Source: Clostridiales bacterium
Lineage (GTDB): Bacteria; Bacillota; Clostridia; Oscillospirales; Oscillospiraceae
Direction: 5' to 3'
Length of the DNA stretch: 9,289 nt
NCBI GenBank assembly: GCA_020861055.1
Contig: JAJBTD010000175.1
Span: 1-9,289 of the forward strand
The notes under the pieces are model-generated. The model saw nothing but the letters and a program-made list of their open reading frames with translations. It made no database searches and was not told where the DNA came from. Shown here in pieces: positions 6,221 through 9,289 of the stretch; within the stretch, counting starts at the first letter, position 1; every line of letters starts with the position of its first letter. The translations under genes were made by a program, and so were the position numbers.

Positions 6221-7428
6221 TCAAACGGCTGCGGCGCAAGTTTATCCTCATTATCATGCTGCTGGTGGGGGCCATGCTGGCCGCCGCCTGTCTGGGCTTT
6301 CTCGTCACCATGAAGGGCAGTCTGGAGCAGGCCAGCGTCTCCGTCCTGGAGCGGGTCATCTGGGAGGATGAGACGCCCGCCTGGTCGGTGGAGGAAAACG
6401 ATGTCACCGTCTCTCTTCCCTACTTCACCGTGACCGTCATTCCCAACGGCAGCGCCGCCATTATCACCTCCAGCCAGTTTTACAGTCTGGATGATTCGGA
6501 GAGCCTGCTGGGAGCCATCAACGCCGCCTTGGAGCAGGAGGACAGCATGGGGCTGCTGGAGGACTACGGCCTGCGGTATCTCCGGGAGGCCACCCAGTAC
6601 GGCTGGCGGCTGGCCTTTGTAGACATCTCCTATGAGCAGAGTATGTTGGGCCAGGCGGCAGTAAATACATTGCTGGTGGGTCTGGCAGCGCTGACAGTGC
6701 TGTTCGTCATCAGCGTTTTTTTGGCCCGCTGGGCGGTCCGCCCGGTGGAGCGCTCCTGGGCGCAGCAGCGGCAGTTTGTGGCCGACGCCTCCCATGAGCT
6801 GAAAACCCCTCTGACGGTGATCCTCTCCAACACCGACCTGTTGGAAGAGGAGGAGCTGTCCGACCAGGCCCGGCACTGGACGGAGAACATCCACACCGGC
6901 GGAGCGCAGATGCGGGAGCTGGTGGAGCAGCTGCTTCTGTTGGCCCGAAGCGACAGCGACCAGGGACAGCCTGTGAACGTCCAGCCGGTAGACCTGTCCG
7001 ACCTGGCAGAGACGGCGGCCCTCATGTTCGAGCCGGTGGCCTTCGAGGCGGGCAAGCTGCTGGCACAGGAGATTCAAGGGGAGATCATCGTGGAGGGCGA
7101 CCCCTCCCGGCTGAAGCGTCTGTTGGATATCCTGCTGGACAACGCCGTAAAGTACGCCGCCCCCGGCGGGCAGATCCGCCTCTCCCTGAGGTCAGAGGGG
7201 AGGCGGGCGCTGCTGACCGTCTCCGATCAGGGGACGCCGTTGGAGAAGGAGGAGCTGGAGCGCATCTTCCAGCGGTTCTACCGGGCGGACGAGGCCCGAA
7301 GCACTCAGGGCTTTGGCCTGGGGCTCTCCATCGCCCAGAGCATCGCCCAGGAGCACCACGGCAGGCTGTGGGCAGAATCCGACCCGGAGGGGTGGAACCA
7401 TTTTTACTGCTCTCTGCCTCTGGCATAG
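6217..7428 (+). CDS. Membrane sensor histidine kinase
   Basis: The 403-residue protein is the partner of the response regulator; its ATG overlaps that gene's TGA. It has one transmembrane helix at about 9-30, an outside sensor region of roughly 115 residues (about 31-147), and a second helix at about 148-170. The kinase core follows almost directly: His193 in FVADASHELKTPL, N-box Asn309 in DILLDNAVKYA, G1 Asp337-x-Gly339, F-box FQRFYR and G2 GFGLGLSIA (365-373). No recognisable HAMP domain fits between helix 2 and the phosphorylated histidine. The sensor region resembles no ligand domain I can name, so the stimulus is unknown. The gene ends about 30 bp before a strong terminator hairpin. Confidence 0.95.
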   Translation: MIKRLRRKFILIIMLLVGAMLAAACLGFLVTMKGSLEQASVSVLERVIWEDETPAWSVEENDVTVSLPYFTVTVIPNGSAAIITSSQFYSLDDSESLLGAINAALEQEDSMGLLEDYGLRYLREATQYGWRLAFVDISYEQSMLGQAAVNTLLVGLAALTVLFVISVFLARWAVRPVERSWAQQRQFVADASHELKTPLTVILSNTDLLEEEELSDQARHWTENIHTGGAQMRELVEQLLLLARSDSDQGQPVNVQPVDLSDLAETAALMFEPVAFEAGKLLAQEIQGEIIVEGDPSRLKRLLDILLDNAVKYAAPGGQIRLSLRSEGRRALLTVSDQGTPLEKEELERIFQRFYRADEARSTQGFGLGLSIAQSIAQEHHGRLWAESDPEGWNHFYCSLPLA

Positions 7429-7459
7429 AGAAAGGGCCGAAATAACGCCATAAAGTGCA

Positions 7460-7507
7460 GGAACCCCCACGTCATCCGCCGCAGGCGGCGAATGACGTGA
7501 GGGTTCC
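7460..7507. terminator. Strong hairpin terminator shared by the kinase operon and serA
   Basis: The arms 7460-7481 and 7486-7507 pair over 22 positions around a CAGG loop. Read as plus-strand RNA there are two C-A mismatches (7467/7500 and 7476/7491). Read as minus-strand RNA both become G-U pairs, so the stem is unbroken. The plus side is followed by ATTTATTCT and the minus side by a T-rich ACTTTATGG stretch. It therefore probably ends both the convergent kinase and serA transcripts, with the better stem for serA. Confidence 0.8.
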
Positions 7508-7541
7508 ATTTATTCTGATATTCTGCCGCAAAACAGGCCGC

Positions 7542-8705
7542 TTACACGATGCGCACCCGGATGACCGGCTCCATGGCATTGAGCTTGGCCCGGACGTCGT
7601 CCCCCACCGGGGCGTCGATGTCCACCATGGTATAGGCGTACTCTCCACGGGACTTGTTGGTCATGTTCTCCACGTTGATGCCCAGCTCGCCGAAGCTGGC
7701 GGCGATGCCCGCCAGGACGGAGTGGACGTTGCGGTGGATGATGCACACCCGGCAGACCCCGCTCCGGGGCATGGATACGGCGGGGAGGTTCACCGAGTTG
7801 GTGATGTTGCCGTTGACCAGATAATCCTTGATCTCGTCGGCGGCCATGACGGCGCAGTTCTCCTCGCTCTCCGGGGTGGAGGCCCCCAGATGGGGGGTGC
7901 AGATCACATTCCGGGTCTGGGCCAGGCGGTTGTTGGGGAAGTCGGTGACATACCGGGCCACCTTGCCGGACTCCAGAGCGGGGATAATGGCGTCGTCCTC
8001 CACCAGACCGCCCCGGGCAAAGTTGATGATGCGCACCCCGTCTTTCATCAGGTCGATGGCGGCGGCATTCACCGTGTTGGCCGTCTCCTTGTTGTAGGGG
8101 AGATGGAGGGTGATATAGTCCGAGGTGCGGAACACATCCTCCAGTTGGGTGGTGTGCTGCACATGGCTGTCCAGCAGCAGGGCGGCGTGGACGGTGAGGA
8201 AGGGGTCATAGCCAATGACCTTCATCCCCAGGGCGACGGCAGCGTTGGCCACCTTGGCCCCGATGGCCCCCAGGCCGATGATGCCCAGGGTCTTGCCCTG
8301 GATCTCCGGGCCGGCAAAGGCGGACTTGCCCTTTTCCACCACGGTGGTCACGTCCACCCCCTCCAGCACCCGGTTGTTCACCCACTGGCTGCCGCCGAAG
8401 ATGTCACGGGAGGAGTAGAGCAGAGCGGCCACCACCAGCTCCTTCACCGCATTGGCGTTGGCGCCGGGGGTGTTAAAGACCACGATGCCCTGCTGGGTAC
8501 ACTTGTCGATGGGGATATTGTTCACCCCGGCGCCCGCACGGGCGATGGCCCGCAGCTCCGGGGGGAAGGCCACGTCATGGAGGCTGGCGGAACGGACCAG
8601 CACGCCCTCATAATGCTCCAGCTCAGGGCCGACCTGGAAGGAATCCGCCGGCAGCTCGTCCAGACCCGCCTGAGCAATCTTGTTCATCGTCTTGACACGA
8701 AACAT
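7542..8705 (-). CDS. serA: D-3-phosphoglycerate dehydrogenase with C-terminal ACT domain
   Basis: The 387-residue enzyme oxidises 3-phosphoglycerate to 3-phosphohydroxypyruvate with NAD, the first step of serine synthesis. The Rossmann motif is GLGAIG (144-149) with Asp167 selecting NAD. Catalytic Arg231 (INFARGGLVED) and His272 (ICTPHLGAST) are present. The third catalytic residue, a Glu normally in a DVFxxEP-type segment, is not obvious: the position reads YVTDFPNNRL. I believe this substitution recurs in a short clostridial SerA clade. An ACT domain (about 318-387) suggests amino-acid binding, perhaps serine feedback. The start at 8705 has AAAGGAG (8716-8722) 10 bases upstream; a longer reading to 8789 would cover the promoter. 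It could be a related 2-hydroxyacid dehydrogenase, but the ACT domain favours SerA. Confidence 0.92.
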   Translation of the reverse strand: MFRVKTMNKIAQAGLDELPADSFQVGPELEHYEGVLVRSASLHDVAFPPELRAIARAGAGVNNIPIDKCTQQGIVVFNTPGANANAVKELVVAALLYSSRDIFGGSQWVNNRVLEGVDVTTVVEKGKSAFAGPEIQGKTLGIIGLGAIGAKVANAAVALGMKVIGYDPFLTVHAALLLDSHVQHTTQLEDVFRTSDYITLHLPYNKETANTVNAAAIDLMKDGVRIINFARGGLVEDDAIIPALESGKVARYVTDFPNNRLAQTRNVICTPHLGASTPESEENCAVMAADEIKDYLVNGNITNSVNLPAVSMPRSGVCRVCIIHRNVHSVLAGIAASFGELGINVENMTNKSRGEYAYTMVDIDAPVGDDVRAKLNAMEPVIRVRIV

Positions 8706-8760
8706 GGTAACTCTACTCCTTTCGCCCGGAAGACCCGGACGCACGTTGATTCTCGTGAAT

Positions 8761-8789
8761 ATTATAACGATTGCCCCCGTTTTTTTCAA
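8761..8789 (-). promoter_or_regulatory. Sigma-A promoter of serA
   Basis: On the minus strand TTGAAA (8784-8789) and a perfect TATAAT (8761-8766) are 17 bp apart, preceded by an A-rich context. Transcription would start near 8754, leaving a leader of about 49 bases. That is too short for a T-box or a typical riboswitch, so I see no RNA-based control of serA here. Confidence 0.8.
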
Positions 8790-8907
8790 TTCGTCACTGT
8801 ACTAAAGAATGTTCCCCCCATTTCCCGCTTCCTGTCACTTTTGCTCAAGGAGAACGCCTTTTTGTGGGGGAGTCTGACAAATTGTTTGATGTTTCGGGGT
8901 GTAGAAA
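8790..8907. other. Intergenic stretch upstream of the serA promoter
   Basis: I see no coding region here that I can support. It contains a C-rich block TTCCCCCCATTTCCC (8812-8826), about 23 bp upstream of the serA -35, which resembles a block at 5474-5487 in the mutY/response regulator promoter region. A short ORF on the plus strand (8771-8953) has no ribosome site and no recognisable product. Confidence 0.4.
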
Positions 8908-9134
8908 CCCTTTGCCTCCCTCCGTGAGGGAGGTGGCACGGCGTAAGCCGTGACGGAGGGAGAGCAGCAGGCATCCACGACAAGATAAGTACTATCGGCG
9001 AATTCGTTGGAAAGTTGGTACGAACTCGCCGAAGGGTTTTTAGTGTTTCGACAGCCCCTACCGCACTCCCTCAGTCAGCTTCGCTGACAGTTCTACCGCC
9101 TACGGCGGCACTTCGCCTCAAAGAGGGAGCCAAG
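8908..9134 (-). repeat. Structured intergenic repeat, copy 3 (inverted, with an extra hairpin)
   Basis: Read on the minus strand this copy has the same order of parts as copies 1 and 2. They are a modified hairpin 1 region, hairpin 2 (9074-9088, GTCAGC with GCTGAC), closing-stem arms (9057-9071 with 8957-8971), the central inverted repeat (8997-9006 and 9021-9030, one mismatch, 14-base spacer), the linear motif (8971-8991), hairpin 3 (8937-8952) and hairpin 4 (8916-8934). Hairpin 1 has gained a small extra stem, CCGCC-TAC-GGCGG (9096-9108). It lies upstream of serA, outside its core promoter. Confidence 0.85.
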
Positions 9135-9289
9135 AGTGGTTTGCGCAGGCCAAAGCCACCCATAATTTTCCCTCCCTCCTTGAAAGGGTAGTGTCAAATC
9201 CTACCCGTTTTTTAGTGCCTAAATCCTATAGAAGCCTTGATTTTATGGGAGATTTGCAATAAAAAGAGCAATGACCTCCCTTTTTCTGG
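9135..9289. other. AT-rich window end without a supportable gene
   Basis: Base composition shifts from GC-rich to AT-rich after about 9160. The minus strand is open in three frames for 14 to 25 codons from the window edge, too little to identify a protein. The sequence around 9178-9214 could be a repeat end, a transcript end, or the end of a mobile element; nothing here decides. Confidence 0.35.
9186..9213 (+). terminator. Small terminator-like hairpin with a T6 tract
   Basis: GGGTAG (9186-9191) pairs with CTACCC (9201-9206) around a 9-base loop, followed by G and six T (9208-9213). In plus orientation it fits an intrinsic terminator, but no plus-strand gene feeds into it. On the minus strand the same stem is followed by TTTC and could end a gene entering from beyond the window, where one frame closes with TAA at 9212-9214. 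Confidence 0.45.

Noticed and set aside
8706..8760. T-box or other riboswitch upstream of serA
   Set aside because: The predicted leader is only about 49 bases and holds no T-box motif or terminator hairpin.
7455..8927. 490-codon open frame on the plus strand opposite serA
   Set aside because: It is the shadow of a strongly coding GC-rich gene on the other strand; it has no ribosome site, crosses the shared terminator and the serA promoter, and is His/Gly-rich low-quality protein.

Overview
The window looks like ordinary chromosome from a high-GC gut Clostridia, most likely Oscillospiraceae (the Flavonifractor / Pseudoflavonifractor / Lawsonibacter neighbourhood). This placement is inference from three things: GC-rich genes with AGGAGG-type ribosome sites, Firmicutes-type protein families, and dispersed hairpin-rich intergenic repeats built from 'GGCTCCC...GGGAGCC' and 'ACTGAGGG' blocks. 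No tRNA, rRNA, CRISPR array, prophage gene or recognisable transposase is present.

Layout from left to right. (1) Plus strand, 2-1769: the 3' part of a membrane-anchored HtrA/DegP-like serine protease with a very acidic linker, then a two-CBS-domain protein. The CBS start codon and ribosome site lie inside a long hairpin. (2) Minus strand, 5412 down to 1777: mutY, then tdk and a PflX-like radical SAM gene (overlapping by 11 bp), then a Nudix hydrolase of the ADP-ribose pyrophosphatase type. The Nudix gene converges on the CBS gene with only 7 bp between stop codons. Copies of one structured repeat fill the gaps between mutY and tdk and between the radical SAM and Nudix genes. (3) Plus strand, 5546-7428: an OmpR-family response regulator and its histidine kinase, overlapping by ATGA. 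Their promoter is back to back with that of mutY. (4) A strong, probably bidirectional terminator at 7460-7507. (5) Minus strand, 8705 down to 7542: serA-type phosphoglycerate dehydrogenase with an ACT domain and a near-consensus promoter. (6) 8790-9289: no confident gene; a third, inverted copy of the structured repeat, then an AT-rich end with a terminator-like hairpin.

The genes are mostly housekeeping: base-excision repair (MutY), nucleotide salvage and sanitation (Tdk, Nudix), serine synthesis (SerA), envelope proteolysis (HtrA) and envelope sensing (two-component system). I see no evidence for a new defence or biosynthetic system.

The least explained element is the repeat family. Its three copies share one predicted fold: two hairpins, a 13-15 bp closing stem around a central GGCGAATTCG/CGAATTCGCC palindrome and a conserved linear motif, then two more hairpins. 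Several stems differ in sequence between copies but keep pairing, which suggests the fold is under selection or needed for spread. The next most notable feature is the hairpin that covers the CBS gene's translation start.
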